This document shows positions 32,740 through 41,037 of a DNA stretch of 64,000 nucleotides, one piece after another (the first letter of the stretch is position 1; every line of letters starts with the position of its first letter). The stretch is from Anaerolentibacter hominis (GTDB lineage: Bacteria; Bacillota; Clostridia; Lachnospirales; Lachnospiraceae): NCBI RefSeq assembly GCF_032380675.1, contig NZ_JAWDIX010000001.1, positions 930,001 to 994,000 on the forward strand. Reading direction: 5' to 3'. Under the pieces are notes generated by a model that searched no databases, had not been told where the DNA came from, and saw only the letters and a program-made list of their open reading frames with translations. The position numbers were made by a program, and so were the translations under genes.

Positions 32740-33115
32740 GAATTTCAGGGATTCATTATGCAATATGAAGGAAATCTACAAGTATAATGCACCCTATGAT
32801 AAGGTCGTTTTGACAGGACAAGTGGGATTGTTTGAACTTTGTTTCGAGCAGGCCTGGAAAATGATGAAAGAAATACTTGAAACGCATGGTTATGCAGAAG
32901 GTGCGACGGGTTCTCCTAAGATTATATTAAAGACAGCATTTAAAGCGGGAATGATAAAAAACGAGGAGTTGTGGCTTCGGGCACTGCAGGAGAGAAATAA
33001 TGTCGCTCATTCCTACAACGAAAAGATTGCTCTTGAAATTGTCGTACTGGCGAAAGAATCCTTCTACCAGATGTTCTGTGATCTGCAAAAAGAGATTGAA
33101 GCTCATTGGATATAA
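32726..33115 (+). CDS. HEPT-domain toxin (HepT/HI0074 type)
   Basis: A 129-residue helical protein: KFENFRDSLCNMKEIYKYN, VGLFELCFEQAWKMMKEIL, then ILKTAFKAGMI and LWLRALQERNNVAHSYNEK. The last contains the RX4HXY motif (R-NNVA-H-S-Y) that defines HEPT ribonuclease toxins; its tyrosine is the site AMPylated by MntA. The start ATG 32726 lies inside the end of the MNT gene, with GGAGGGAAGAG upstream. Gene order (antitoxin first) and overlap match known MntA-HepT pairs. Confidence 0.85.
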   Translation: MKKFENFRDSLCNMKEIYKYNAPYDKVVLTGQVGLFELCFEQAWKMMKEILETHGYAEGATGSPKIILKTAFKAGMIKNEELWLRALQERNNVAHSYNEKIALEIVVLAKESFYQMFCDLQKEIEAHWI

Positions 33116-33169
33116 GAATGGGTTAGCTGGAAAAACAACCATCAATATGATAAACTAAAACCGCAAAGA

Positions 33170-33262
33170 TAAAAACACAGCCCGGTAGGTAGTCCGGGCG
33201 CGGACCGTCCGGTTTATCGTTCGGGTCCGTCAGTAACCTTCCTCCTTAGGTCGTCCGTTCTT
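33170..33262 (+). ncRNA. yjdF riboswitch
   Basis: A structured leader with CCCGG/CCGGG closing GTAGGTAGT, then GGACC/GGTCC around a GTTTATCGTTC segment, then a CCTTCCTCCTTAGG stretch, ending 33 bases before a yjdF-family gene. The position and motif order agree with the yjdF RNA, a riboswitch class that responds to azaaromatic compounds. I recall the class from memory and could not run a covariance search. Confidence 0.7.
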
Positions 33263-33295
33263 TGTCTATGTATGAATTTTTAAGGAGGAATTATC

Positions 33296-33712
33296 ATGGA
33301 CAAAGTATCGGTAACAGTCAGAGTAATATTCGAGGAACCATTCTGGATCGGCATAGCGGAGTGCATAGCAGACGGGAAGCTTTCCGTGTGCAAAGTGACG
33401 TTCGGTGCCGAGCCCCGGGATTACGAGGTTTATGACTTCTTTTTGAAACATTACTTTCAGTTGCCATTCAGTCCGGCTGTAAAAACTGCTGTGAAAGCGC
33501 AGCATACCAATCCAAAGCGGCTTCGCCGGGAAGCGCAGAAGCAGACGAAGGATACTGGTATGGGAACCAAATCCCAGCAGACGCTGAAGCTTTGGCAGGA
33601 GCAGAATAAGACGGAACGCAGGATCATCAGCCGTGAACAAAAAGAGGCGGAGGAACTGCTTAAGTTCCGGATGAAGCAGCAGAAAAAGAAAGAAAAGCAT
33701 CGGGGCAGGTAA
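33296..33712 (+). CDS. yjdF: YjdF family protein (DUF2992)
   Basis: A 138-residue protein with the YjdF start: KVSVTVRVIFEEPFWIGIAEC, VCKVTFGAEPRDYEVYDFF, then a highly charged Lys/Arg/Gln-rich helical tail (about residues 70-138). The biochemical role is unknown; in other Firmicutes it is controlled by the yjdF riboswitch, and such a leader is present here. The ATG has TAAGGAGGA 6 bases upstream. The transcript ends in a strong terminator that overlaps the last codons. Confidence 0.85.
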   Translation: MDKVSVTVRVIFEEPFWIGIAECIADGKLSVCKVTFGAEPRDYEVYDFFLKHYFQLPFSPAVKTAVKAQHTNPKRLRREAQKQTKDTGMGTKSQQTLKLWQEQNKTERRIISREQKEAEELLKFRMKQQKKKEKHRGR

Positions 33713-33729
33713 CTGTCCCGGTGCTTTTT
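33697..33729 (+). terminator. Terminator overlapping the yjdF stop
   Basis: GCATCGGGGCAG (33697-33708) pairs with CTGTCCCGGTGC (33713-33724), followed by TTTTT. Confidence 0.9.
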
Positions 33730-33831
33730 CTACATACACAATACCATAACTATAAACCGTTATGGCAACCCTCCGGGGGATGTGCACTCCGCGCATTTGG
33801 AAAAGGCCTGCGGCCTTATGCGCTTCGGCAC

Positions 33832-33859
33832 TGGTATAATATTTAATAATATTATACCA
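33832..33859. promoter_or_regulatory. AT-rich perfect palindrome before a DUF6323 gene
   Basis: TGGTATAATAT (33832-33842) and ATATTATACCA (33849-33859) form an 11-bp dyad with a 6-base centre. It includes TATAAT boxes on both strands, so it may be an operator over a promoter. Confidence 0.55.
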
Positions 33860-33968
33860 TAAAATGAGGCAAAATATAAGACTGGCAATGGGGATAGAGC
33901 TGCTCTATAATAGGAATTCTTCACAGATTAAAAGGACTATTGTAAGCAAAATGGAAGGGAGGCTTTCT

Positions 33969-34532
33969 ATGAAAGAAGAAGCAGATATGATGTTACAGGT
34001 GATGCTGGCCGGCCAGAAACAGGAGCTAGAGCGGGTTATAGACTGCAATGGAAAAACAGAGCGATTTGGCCTGAGCCTGACACCAGAGGATGCGGCCCAG
34101 CTGATGGAAGCCAGAAAAAACAGCCTGAAAAGCTGTGAGCGTGTGGAATTTGGCTCCTGCATCCTGCCGGATCTGATCACGGCGTTTTGTGATTCGTCCT
34201 ATCTCAGGCAGGATAATTACAGGGATACGCTGGAGGCGCTTCAGGAAATCTTTTATATGTATAAAAATGAGACGGCAGATGAGCTTACCGACTCGGAACT
34301 GTTACTCTTTATGAGACAGCAGTTTGACGACATCTGCTTCGGGGATCTGGAGTATCTCAGGACAACCTGTCTGGAACGCTTTGCCAGAGCAATACGGGCA
34401 GGCTATCAAACCGAAATGCATAAAAAGGCCAGAGATGAGTACGAAATGCATCCTGCCGGCAATGAATACAACCGGTTTGCCGAAGAGGCAGGATGGGATT
34501 ATGAGTTATATAGCCAGATGCTTAAGGATTAA
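33969..34532 (+). CDS. DUF6323 family protein
   Basis: A 187-residue soluble protein. The pattern ELERVIDCNGKTERFGLSLT, ARKNSLKSCERVEFGSCILP, LITAFCDSSYLRQDNY, IFYMYKNETADELTDSELL and QQFDDICFGDLEYL fits DUF6323, a helical family of unknown role in Clostridia. Relatives usually lie beside DUF6179 genes, which are absent here, so this copy may be orphaned. The start is ATG 33969 with GGGAGG upstream; the longer frame from 33864 begins inside the promoter palindrome region. Confidence 0.72.
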   Translation: MKEEADMMLQVMLAGQKQELERVIDCNGKTERFGLSLTPEDAAQLMEARKNSLKSCERVEFGSCILPDLITAFCDSSYLRQDNYRDTLEALQEIFYMYKNETADELTDSELLLFMRQQFDDICFGDLEYLRTTCLERFARAIRAGYQTEMHKKARDEYEMHPAGNEYNRFAEEAGWDYELYSQMLKD

Positions 34533-34556
34533 CTTGAAAAGAAATCCTGATGCCTG

Positions 34557-34595
34557 GAAAAAGCAGGAGAGTGGATAACCCATTCTCCCGCTTTC
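34557..34595. terminator. Bidirectional terminator between convergent genes
   Basis: GGAGAGTGG and CCATTCTCC form the stem core, flanked by GAAAAAGC upstream and GCTTTC downstream, between the DUF6323 gene and the TfoX-like gene on the other strand. Confidence 0.7.
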
Positions 34596-34610
34596 AAACC
34601 GGACGAAGTT

Positions 34611-34943
34611 TCACGGCTGTTTTTTCTTCTTTTTCGGCTTAGGCTCCGGCAGTTCCTCATACATAGCCAGAAATAATTCGGTTAAGAGTTCTCTGTCGTC
34701 TACATCTTCCACCAATATCATTTCTTTCTTTGCCCCGTCGTAGGGCAATTCATAAGGAGCGTCGGGCAGCAGCCGCATGGATGAATCCAGAGGCTTGACT
34801 AGCAGCCTGTCATCACACAGGTAAGCCGCCAATTTCCCACGGTAATAAATGATATATTCGCCCATCATGGAACGGGCAGTTATTTCCTCCAGATCGGATA
34901 GCTGATCTAATATAAAGTTTACATATTCTTTACTGGAAGCCAT
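34611..34943 (-). CDS. TfoX/Sxy N-terminal domain protein
   Basis: A 110-residue protein: YVNFILDQLSDLEEITARSMMGEYIIYYRGKLAAYLCDDRLLVKPL is the TfoX N-terminal pattern (R-x-M-x-G-x-Y...G), followed by a KEMILVEDVDD segment and a short Lys-rich tail. In gammaproteobacteria TfoX activates competence genes. Stand-alone domains in Firmicutes have no proven role. The C-terminal TfoX domain is absent. It has GGAGG before the ATG and lies 23 bases from the stop of the next gene, a DUF3795 gene, on the same strand. Confidence 0.8.
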   Translation of the reverse strand: MASSKEYVNFILDQLSDLEEITARSMMGEYIIYYRGKLAAYLCDDRLLVKPLDSSMRLLPDAPYELPYDGAKKEMILVEDVDDRELLTELFLAMYEELPEPKPKKKKKQP

Positions 34944-34966
34944 TATTTCCTCCTTGCTAGTACGAA

Positions 34967-35227
34967 TTATTCATTGCCCCATTTTTTGCACTGTTCGATT
35001 CGCCTGCCGTTATCACCCTGCTTCGCATCATAAGCAAACTGGCGGAGTTTGTCACAGGGAAAGTCATCGCATTCACCGCAGTGCTGCCTTTCTCTGGTTT
35101 TGCAGCATGTCATAAGCGGGCAGCTCTCTCCCCAGAATGGTTTGGTCATATTTAAACAGCCGGGACAACTGACCTCTTCCCGATAGGAACATTCACTGCA
35201 TAATAGGCCGCATCTTGACTCAATCAT
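34967..35227 (-). CDS. DUF3795 cysteine-rich protein, short form
   Basis: An 86-residue protein: MIESRCGLLCSECSYREEVSCPGCLNM, then FWGESCPLMTCCKTRERQHCGECDDFPCDKL. It is clearly close to the 41741 gene (same FWG and CGEC-x-DFPCD blocks). Eleven cysteines in 86 residues suggest a metal or Fe-S cluster. The start at 35227 has a GGAGGAGG site; the longer frame is not supported. It lies 61 bases downstream of the WYL regulator gene and may share its transcript. Role unknown. Confidence 0.82.
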   Translation of the reverse strand: MIESRCGLLCSECSYREEVSCPGCLNMTKPFWGESCPLMTCCKTRERQHCGECDDFPCDKLRQFAYDAKQGDNGRRIEQCKKWGNE

Positions 35228-35288
35228 AGGAACCTCCTCCTTTTTCACTGTAAAACTACTATAACAGGAGCAACACGACAGCTGTATG

Positions 35289-36200
35289 TCATGTCCTACG
35301 ATATTTTTCCAGCAGATTCTCAGCCTGACGCCGCAGATCATCTCTTAATTTCTCCGGCTCCAGTACTTCGGCCTTATCCCCAAAACTCAATATCCATTCC
35401 CGCATCGCGTCATAACTTACAAATTCCCGTTCAAATAAAAGCCCTTTCTCATCCAGCACAGAATAACATTCGATGCCATATTCCTCGATCAGACGGTATT
35501 GTTCACTTTCAGCAAAGACTGCCTTTAAGCGTATGGTATCCTGTGCAAAGAAGCGGTCAAAATTAAGTTCTGCCAGAGGAATTTCTCTTGATAAAAACAC
35601 CTCATCTGACTTGCTTAATTCCCAGAGACGGTTTAACTTGAACAGGCGGAATGCCTTCCTGTCAAGGCAATACCCAAATACATACCAGGAGGACCATTTA
35701 AAAACCAGCCGGTAGGGCTCAATGGTACGCCGGCAATCCCCTTTCTCATAATAATAGCGAAAGGAGATGGGATGCTTGTTTAGAATCGCTTCTTTGATTA
35801 AGCCAATCTTACGGGTAAGCGGTATTTGATAGTGGGATGCCAGGTCTATGCCGATAATGCCCTCCGCGGCAACACGGTTTTCTTTGCTGGACAGCTTTTC
35901 CAGCAGAGACGCAAGGTAAGAAGTTTTTGATACACTGTCGATTCCTTTCAGTCCTGCAAGAATACTCTGGAGTTCGTCAGCTGTAAAAAGGGATTTCTCT
36001 ATTTTATAACCATCTGCAATGGAGATACCGCCGCCATAGCCCTGTACTGTGACGAGGGGTATTCCCGCCTTGCAGATGTCTTCGATATCCCTGTTGATGG
36101 TGCGGCGGGATACCTCAAAGCGTGCCGCCAGTTCCGGGGCGGTTACTTTGTCCTGCTGCAGCAGAATAGTGATGATACCAATCAAACGGTCAATTTTCAT
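35289..36200 (-). CDS. WYL-domain transcription regulator (HTH_11 plus WYL)
   Basis: A 303-residue regulator. Residues 1-55 are a DeoR-like winged helix (DRLIGIITILLQQDKVTAPELAARFEVSRRTINRDIE). The WYL domain (about 140-225) shows ISFRYYYEKGDCRRTIEPYRLVFKWSSWYVFGYCLDRKAFRLFKLNR, with the ligand-binding SSWYVFGY stretch and the R-x-F-K-L-N-R strand. A WCX-like C-terminal part follows. Such proteins sense nucleic-acid-like or small ligands and are common beside defence loci. Here a DUF3795 gene and a TfoX gene lie downstream. The start is good (ATG 36200). Confidence 0.9.
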   Translation of the reverse strand: MKIDRLIGIITILLQQDKVTAPELAARFEVSRRTINRDIEDICKAGIPLVTVQGYGGGISIADGYKIEKSLFTADELQSILAGLKGIDSVSKTSYLASLLEKLSSKENRVAAEGIIGIDLASHYQIPLTRKIGLIKEAILNKHPISFRYYYEKGDCRRTIEPYRLVFKWSSWYVFGYCLDRKAFRLFKLNRLWELSKSDEVFLSREIPLAELNFDRFFAQDTIRLKAVFAESEQYRLIEEYGIECYSVLDEKGLLFEREFVSYDAMREWILSFGDKAEVLEPEKLRDDLRRQAENLLEKYRRT

Positions 36201-36244
36201 GTGCTGTTCCTGCCATTTCTGTATTGATCAGGCGATAAAACCTG

Positions 36245-36829
36245 TTATTCTTTTGTTTTTGCCTCCCGTTTTAAAGCTGTAATCTGGACCTGATAAATAA
36301 GAACGATAATCAGGTTTAAGAGAGCTCCGACGAGAAAGACAATGTTATAATTCATAATACCCAGAAAACCGAATAATAAAGCGAAGCAGAGCCAGGGATT
36401 CCGCAGATTGCGGCAGTATGACAGCTTATCTTCAAGGGATGTATGCAGTTCAAAAGGTTTACCGTCATTCTCTTTCCCGACGATCAGCAGCTCCCGGTTA
36501 AAGGTGGTGGAGTTGGTGGCGATCCGGCCGCCCGGCTCTGCCCAGGGCCGATAGCGGACTTTCCCGACGGAATAGTTCAGGTTGATATTCTTATAGAAGA
36601 CCTGGTAGCCCAGATCTTCCAGAAAAAAGCGGTAATCCTGCGCCTTTTCTTTTGCCTTTTCTCCGATAAATTCCACGCGGTATTGCATCTGTCCTGATTC
36701 ACAGGGCTCAAATTCATATAATAATTTTTCCGTCCGCACAAGGCGGTATCCCTTTTGCGCCATCCGGTTCAGCCAGTTTTCCTGGGCGTGCAGCAATCCT
36801 CCGAAGAAACGATAGTATTTCTTACGCAT
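36245..36829 (-). CDS. DUF2812 membrane protein
   Basis: A 194-residue protein. The N-terminal half is the DUF2812 pattern: KKYYRFFGGLLHAQENWLNRMAQKGYRL, DYRFFLEDLGYQVFYKNINLNY. Two C-terminal membrane helices (about 140-185) follow. In Clostridia DUF2812 genes are usually paired with a PadR regulator, and here its start overlaps the PadR stop. The physiological role is not known; a link to envelope or drug response is only inferred from the PadR pairing. Confidence 0.83.
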   Translation of the reverse strand: MRKKYYRFFGGLLHAQENWLNRMAQKGYRLVRTEKLLYEFEPCESGQMQYRVEFIGEKAKEKAQDYRFFLEDLGYQVFYKNINLNYSVGKVRYRPWAEPGGRIATNSTTFNRELLIVGKENDGKPFELHTSLEDKLSYCRNLRNPWLCFALLFGFLGIMNYNIVFLVGALLNLIIVLIYQVQITALKREAKTKE

Positions 36830-37172
36830 GTTCTTTCCTCCCCTGTCCCGATGTGTCCGGATGCATGATTTCCCGTGCCGTGGCGGTCAGCCGGCTAAGC
36901 CTGGCAAATTCCTGTTCCGCAGCGGCACGGCCTTCGCCGGTAATGATGTACTCTTTCTTTCGGCCCTGATCCGGCCCGCAGGGCTGTATCCAACCCTTTT
37001 CAAGTAATGTATTTAATGCTCCGTAAAGCGTCCCTGCCCCCAGGATCAGCCGGCCCTCTGTCTGTTCTTCAATAAACTGCATGATCGCATATCCGTGTCT
37101 GGGCGTATACAGAGAGAGCAGGATAAAAAATGTTACCTCCGTCAGCGCGCCGCCTTTTACATGATCCCGCAA
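36822..37172 (-). CDS. PadR-family regulator
   Basis: A 116-residue winged-helix regulator: GGALTEVTFFILLSLYTPRHGYAIMQFIEEQTEGRLILGAGTLYGALNTLLEKGWI is the PadR domain, ending KKEYIITGEGR. The start is best at TTG 37172, behind AGAGGTGA; an upstream ATG frame runs into the promoter. It overlaps the DUF2812 gene by 8 bases. A promoter with an internal TTACGTTT/AAACGTAA operator lies directly upstream, so it should repress itself. PadR proteins respond to phenolics or antimicrobials. Confidence 0.87.
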   Translation of the reverse strand: MRDHVKGGALTEVTFFILLSLYTPRHGYAIMQFIEEQTEGRLILGAGTLYGALNTLLEKGWIQPCGPDQGRKKEYIITGEGRAAAEQEFARLSRLTATAREIMHPDTSGQGRKEHA

Positions 37173-37189
37173 ATTCTCACCTCTTTTTA

Positions 37190-37235
37190 TTACGTTTACT
37201 GTAATAAATATATCAGGAAACGTAATAGTAGTCAA
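37190..37235 (-). promoter_or_regulatory. Promoter and operator of the PadR-DUF2812 operon
   Basis: On the minus strand: TTGACT (37235-37230), 17 bases, TATATT (37212-37207). The inverted pair AAACGTAA (37218-37225) and TTACGTTT (37190-37197) flanks the -10 region, so a bound dimer would block transcription. Confidence 0.8.
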
Positions 37236-37328
37236 GTGGGTTCCGAATTGCTGGAAAAATTTATTTGCCCTGGTGCTGTAGCTTTTTTAACGGCTCGATT
37301 GTATGATCTATGAGAGGATGGTGAGAGC

Positions 37329-37829
37329 ATGTATGACGAATCATTGCGTACGGATGATTTGCGGAAAAGAACAATTGAAGCGTATTCCGATTTGGTATAC
37401 CGGCTGGCGTATTCCCTGGTAAAAAACCGGTATGATGCCGATGACATTTACCAGGAGGTTTTTTATCGGTATATTCAGAAGAAACCTAAATTTGAAAATA
37501 TAGAACATCAGAAGGCCTGGTTTATTCGGGTGACGGTAAACTGCTGTAAAAATCTATGGAAATCTGCCTGGAAAAACAAGATCACAGAATGGACGGAGGA
37601 GGAAGGAAAAGAAACAAATCCTTTTGATCTGCCGGAACAGGACAGAGAGCTCTTAGAAACCGTCAAACAGCTTCCGGAAAAGTATCGTGTGGTTATTCAT
37701 CTTTTTTATTATGAGGATATGAGTATAGAGGAAATCAGCCATATCCTGAGAAAAAAACCATCCACGGTACGGACCCAGCTGACCAGAGCCAGACAGATAC
37801 TGAAGGAATGGCTGAAGGAGGAATTATAA
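37329..37829 (+). CDS. ECF-type RNA polymerase sigma factor
   Basis: A 166-residue sigma-70-family protein. Region 2: YSDLVYRLAYSLVKNRYDADDIYQEVFYRYI; region 4: LPEKYRVVIHLFYYEDMSIEEISHILRKKPSTVRTQLTRARQIL. The linker is short as in ECF factors. It overlaps the next gene by one base (TAATG), and that gene is a membrane protein of the type found as anti-sigma partner. Likely a cell-envelope stress regulon. The ATG follows GAGAGGATGGTGAGAG. Confidence 0.9.
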   Translation: MYDESLRTDDLRKRTIEAYSDLVYRLAYSLVKNRYDADDIYQEVFYRYIQKKPKFENIEHQKAWFIRVTVNCCKNLWKSAWKNKITEWTEEEGKETNPFDLPEQDRELLETVKQLPEKYRVVIHLFYYEDMSIEEISHILRKKPSTVRTQLTRARQILKEWLKEEL

Positions 37830-38887
37830 TGTTTCAGGAGAGATATAAGCGAAGTTATGATCAAATTAAACCCGACGCGGGCCTGGTGGCGGGTGTTGTG
37901 AGAGAAACCGAAGGCCAGCTCCGCAGGGGCAGGACTATGAGAATTGTGAAACCGGTGGTGGCAGTATTCGCGGCGGCGCTGATCCTGTGTACCGCCGTAC
38001 CCGCGGCCGCTGCCCATATTCCAGGGTTTTACCGAGCTGTAGAGCAATTTTCACCAGGACTTGCAGATTTGCTGATTCCGGTGAACAAGTCCTGTACGGA
38101 CCAGGGAATCCGGATGGAAGTAGAAGCCATTGAGATAGAAGGAAAGAGAGCCGAAGTCTATGTATCCATTCAGGATGTGGAGGGGGACCGGATCAGCGGT
38201 CAGGCTGATTTCTATGACCGATACGGCCTGAAAAGCAGCAGCGGCAGCAGTGTTATGGGGGGATGTTCATTCCTGGATTATGACGAAGCAACCGGGAAAG
38301 CTTATTTTAAACTGGATGTGGAGACGAGCGGCACATTTGACCGGGATAAGCTGACCTTTTATACCTATGAAATACTCAGTTCTATTACAGAGAAGGAGAT
38401 GGATATCCCTCTGACCGGTCTGGACGATACGGTCCGGACGAAACAGGTAACATTAAGCGGAGGGAGCGGCACCAGCGTGAAAGATTTATTCTCTGAGGAA
38501 ACAGAACTGGAAGGCAGGGATGATCCCAGACCCTCCAGGGGAGTGATAGACGGGAAAGAACTGGATGAATGTGATCCCGAGGGGTTCACCATAACCGGTC
38601 TGGCCTATGCGGATCAGACACTGCGTTTACAGATCTGTATGGGAGAGTTCAAGCATGCGGACCGGCATGTAGAGCCGTTTCTTGTGGATGAAAACGGGCA
38701 GGAACGCTACGAGGATGCATCGGTTTCCTGGCACGAGGAAAAAGACGGGGTTTCCTATATGTTTTATGAATTCTACTTTAACGGTCCATTGGAGGATCTG
38801 GAAAACTACAGGCTTTATGGGATCTTCCATGAACTGAAAGGGAATATAGCCGGAGATTGGGAAGTGACGTTCCGGCTGGAGGAATAA
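37829..38887 (+). CDS. DUF4179-type membrane protein, probable anti-sigma factor
   Basis: A 352-residue protein with a cytosolic N-terminal part (about 1-35: YKRSYDQIKPDAG, a short anti-sigma-like helix), one membrane helix (about 37-60, VVAVFAAALILCTAVPAAAA), and a large outer domain of beta type with an IRMEVEAIEIEGKRAEVYVSIQD strand typical of DUF4179. Such genes directly follow ECF sigma genes in Clostridia and hold the sigma factor inactive. The start ATG 37829 has AAGGAGGAA upstream and overlaps the sigma stop. Confidence 0.85.
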   Translation: MFQERYKRSYDQIKPDAGLVAGVVRETEGQLRRGRTMRIVKPVVAVFAAALILCTAVPAAAAHIPGFYRAVEQFSPGLADLLIPVNKSCTDQGIRMEVEAIEIEGKRAEVYVSIQDVEGDRISGQADFYDRYGLKSSSGSSVMGGCSFLDYDEATGKAYFKLDVETSGTFDRDKLTFYTYEILSSITEKEMDIPLTGLDDTVRTKQVTLSGGSGTSVKDLFSEETELEGRDDPRPSRGVIDGKELDECDPEGFTITGLAYADQTLRLQICMGEFKHADRHVEPFLVDENGQERYEDASVSWHEEKDGVSYMFYEFYFNGPLEDLENYRLYGIFHELKGNIAGDWEVTFRLEE

Positions 38888-38902
38888 GGAAAAACGAATT
38901 GT

Positions 38903-38931
38903 TTGACAGTAGTTTGGACACATAGTAGGAT
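38903..38931 (+). promoter_or_regulatory. SigA-type promoter
   Basis: TTGACA (38903-38908), a 17-base spacer, TAGGAT (38926-38931), with a 20-base leader to the next start and an ACGGAGG binding site. Confidence 0.7.
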
Positions 38932-38957
38932 AGAGGAAAATCAAAACGGAGGTTGCT

Positions 38958-39395
38958 ATGTGTGAAGAGTGTTATACCGAACAAAACCGGATAACTCCCC
39001 TGTTAAATCCGCTGGACTGCCTGAATAACCATACCCAGTACATCTGCGGAACCTGCGGACGCTGTATCTGTATTGAGCATGATGAAAAAAGGGGCCTGCA
39101 GAGGTGGAACTTCCCCTTCCAATCCCTGGAAATAGCGAAGCTATACCTGAGAACCGCCGACTACACGGAGAAAACCGCCTGCGGCATATACGAAATCAAG
39201 GGAGCGAAGGGCAGAATTTCCTACAAAATATTCAGAGGCAGACAAGAACTGGATGCCTATCTGAAAAAGAACAGGGATAAAGTCTGTGAAACCATGCTGC
39301 CTGCCTATACTGCCGGGGAATACCGGGAATTTCCGGATACGCAGGTGCGACGGCTGACGCCGGAAGAAGCGGCAAAGTATATGTCGGAACGCTGA
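38958..39395 (+). CDS. Small cysteine-rich protein of unknown function
   Basis: A 145-residue protein. The N-terminal third is a probable zinc module: CEECYTEQN, then YICGTCGRCICIEHD. The remainder is a compact alpha/beta part (IAKLYLRTADYTEKTACGIYEIKGAKGRISYKIF). The last 25 residues, with DTQVRRLTPEEAAKYM, look like a structured tail. I do not recognise the family. It has its own promoter (38903-38931). It is not a DUF3795 protein, although it shares the high Cys content of its neighbours. Confidence 0.6.
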   Translation: MCEECYTEQNRITPLLNPLDCLNNHTQYICGTCGRCICIEHDEKRGLQRWNFPFQSLEIAKLYLRTADYTEKTACGIYEIKGAKGRISYKIFRGRQELDAYLKKNRDKVCETMLPAYTAGEYREFPDTQVRRLTPEEAAKYMSER

Positions 39396-39506
39396 TCATA
39401 TATATTTCCGAGGCCGCAGCCGCCTTGCATGAAGGAGCACAAACTATCAGGAAACGATTTCGTCTTTCTACTATACTGAGTATACCGAAACAAAGGAGGG
39501 ACGCAA

Positions 39507-40382
39507 ATGAACTGGAGCAATGCATTGCAGAATGCCATCGACTACATGGAAGATCATATGCTGGAAGAACTGGATTATGGAGAGATCGCGAAACAGGCCT
39601 GTTCGTCGAATTTTCATTTTCAGAGAGTCTTTGGTATCCTATGCGGCTGCACACTGGGAGAATATATCCGGAGCCGGCGACTGACACTGGCCGGGAACGA
39701 GCTTAAATCCACGGACTGCAAAGTGATCGATATTGCACTGAAATATGGTTATGACAGTCCGGAGAGCTTTGCGAGAGCATTTTCCCGTTTCCATGGGGTC
39801 AGCCCCACGGCAGCACGCTCCAGGGAGGCGAAGCTGAGATCCTTTTCCCGACTTTCGGTAAAACTAGTATTAGAAGGAGGAATTACAATGGATTACCGAA
39901 TTGAAAAGAGAGACGCGTTTCAGGTGATAGCAAGAAAAGAACGATTTCCCGGCGGTGTGGAGATAACGGCGGACAGTATTCATAAAGCTTGGGAAAAAGC
40001 AAACACAAGCGGAACGATCGAGGACCTGTGCCGGTATGTCAGTCCGGACAATATCTTTGGAAAATCAATCGTGGGAATATGCTTTGACAATCCTCTGGCA
40101 GGGGATTTTGATTACGCCATAGGGGCTGCCTACAGCGGAGGGGAACCGGTACATGGCCTGACGGTGGAAGAGGTGCCGGCGGGCACCTGGGCAGTATTTC
40201 CCTGTACAGGGGCGATGCCTGATGCATTCCAGAATCTCTGGAAACAAATTTATACGGAGTTTTTTCCGACCAGCGCCTATCAGCCGTCCGGCGGCATGTG
40301 TATCGAAGTCTATCCCGGCGATGAGATTCATTCCAATGATTTTCACTGTGAGATATGGCTGTCGGTAGCGGCGAAGGAGTAG
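39507..40382 (+). CDS. AraC-family regulator with GyrI-like effector domain
   Basis: A 291-residue protein. Residues 1-105 are a double helix-turn-helix (ALQNAIDYMEDHMLEELDYGEIAKQACSS, FHFQRVFG, CTLGEYIRSRRLTLAGNEL, ALKYGYDSPESFARAFSRFHGVSP). Residues 130-290 are a GyrI-like small-molecule-binding domain (YRIEKRDAFQVIARKERF, GLTVEEVPAGTWAVFPCTG, CIEVYPGDE, CEIWLSV). Such regulators respond to drugs or amphipathic ligands. The gene stands alone; an AAAGGAGGGA site lies before the ATG. Its target is not evident. Confidence 0.9.
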   Translation: MNWSNALQNAIDYMEDHMLEELDYGEIAKQACSSNFHFQRVFGILCGCTLGEYIRSRRLTLAGNELKSTDCKVIDIALKYGYDSPESFARAFSRFHGVSPTAARSREAKLRSFSRLSVKLVLEGGITMDYRIEKRDAFQVIARKERFPGGVEITADSIHKAWEKANTSGTIEDLCRYVSPDNIFGKSIVGICFDNPLAGDFDYAIGAAYSGGEPVHGLTVEEVPAGTWAVFPCTGAMPDAFQNLWKQIYTEFFPTSAYQPSGGMCIEVYPGDEIHSNDFHCEIWLSVAAKE

Positions 40383-40433
40383 AGAGAAGGATAAAACAGG
40401 GGTACTGCGGTTATTTGCAGCACTCCTGTTGCT

Positions 40434-40865
40434 TTAGTCATCTTTTGTTATAAAATAATAGCCCATTTCAAACAAGAAAGATATTGCAATCGCTATTTTA
40501 AACAGCATTTCCGCAGCTTTATTTTCCGGTCTTACCACAATTAATACGAAGTAAACAATATGTATAAACAAACTGCGTATTTTGGAAAAAATATCGGTAT
40601 CTGTTTTCAAGTTAATAATCTGCCAGCCTGCCAGTATAAACAAGACGAACGTCACCAGTATGAATAGAAAAGTTGAGCCCTGGATTTTAGGTAAAAATAG
40701 AATCCCGACCGCGAAAGCAAGAATTCCATTCAGGAAAATCAAGCCGGCATAGAGCATTTGAGGCTTGATTTTTTTCTGCTGTCTGAGAGATTCACGTTTC
40801 AGAAACAGAAGAACATTAAAACCAGCAAAACAAATTAAGCAGCCTGTCAATCCAACGATTGCCAT
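40434..40865 (-). CDS. Small integral membrane protein of unknown function
   Basis: A 143-residue protein with four predicted membrane helices (about 3-20, 36-56, 64-82, 95-135 in part) and a basic loop RESLRQQKKIKP. I recognise no family. It converges with the AraC gene. The ATG at 40865 has a GGGAAGGGGAC stretch upstream on its strand. Confidence 0.55.
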   Translation of the reverse strand: MAIVGLTGCLICFAGFNVLLFLKRESLRQQKKIKPQMLYAGLIFLNGILAFAVGILFLPKIQGSTFLFILVTFVLFILAGWQIINLKTDTDIFSKIRSLFIHIVYFVLIVVRPENKAAEMLFKIAIAISFLFEMGYYFITKDD

Positions 40866-41037
40866 ATGTATGTCCCCTTCCCTTATGAGCTATTTTCTCA
40901 CAATAGAGTACGAATGTAAATATTCTCTAAAAATAAAGCCGCTGTTTTTGATACAAGGGAAAAATTTGTCATGATAAGTGAAGAATCGACAGGAATATGC
41001 TATACTTAATATAGCTGTCAAAACAGCGATTATAAAT

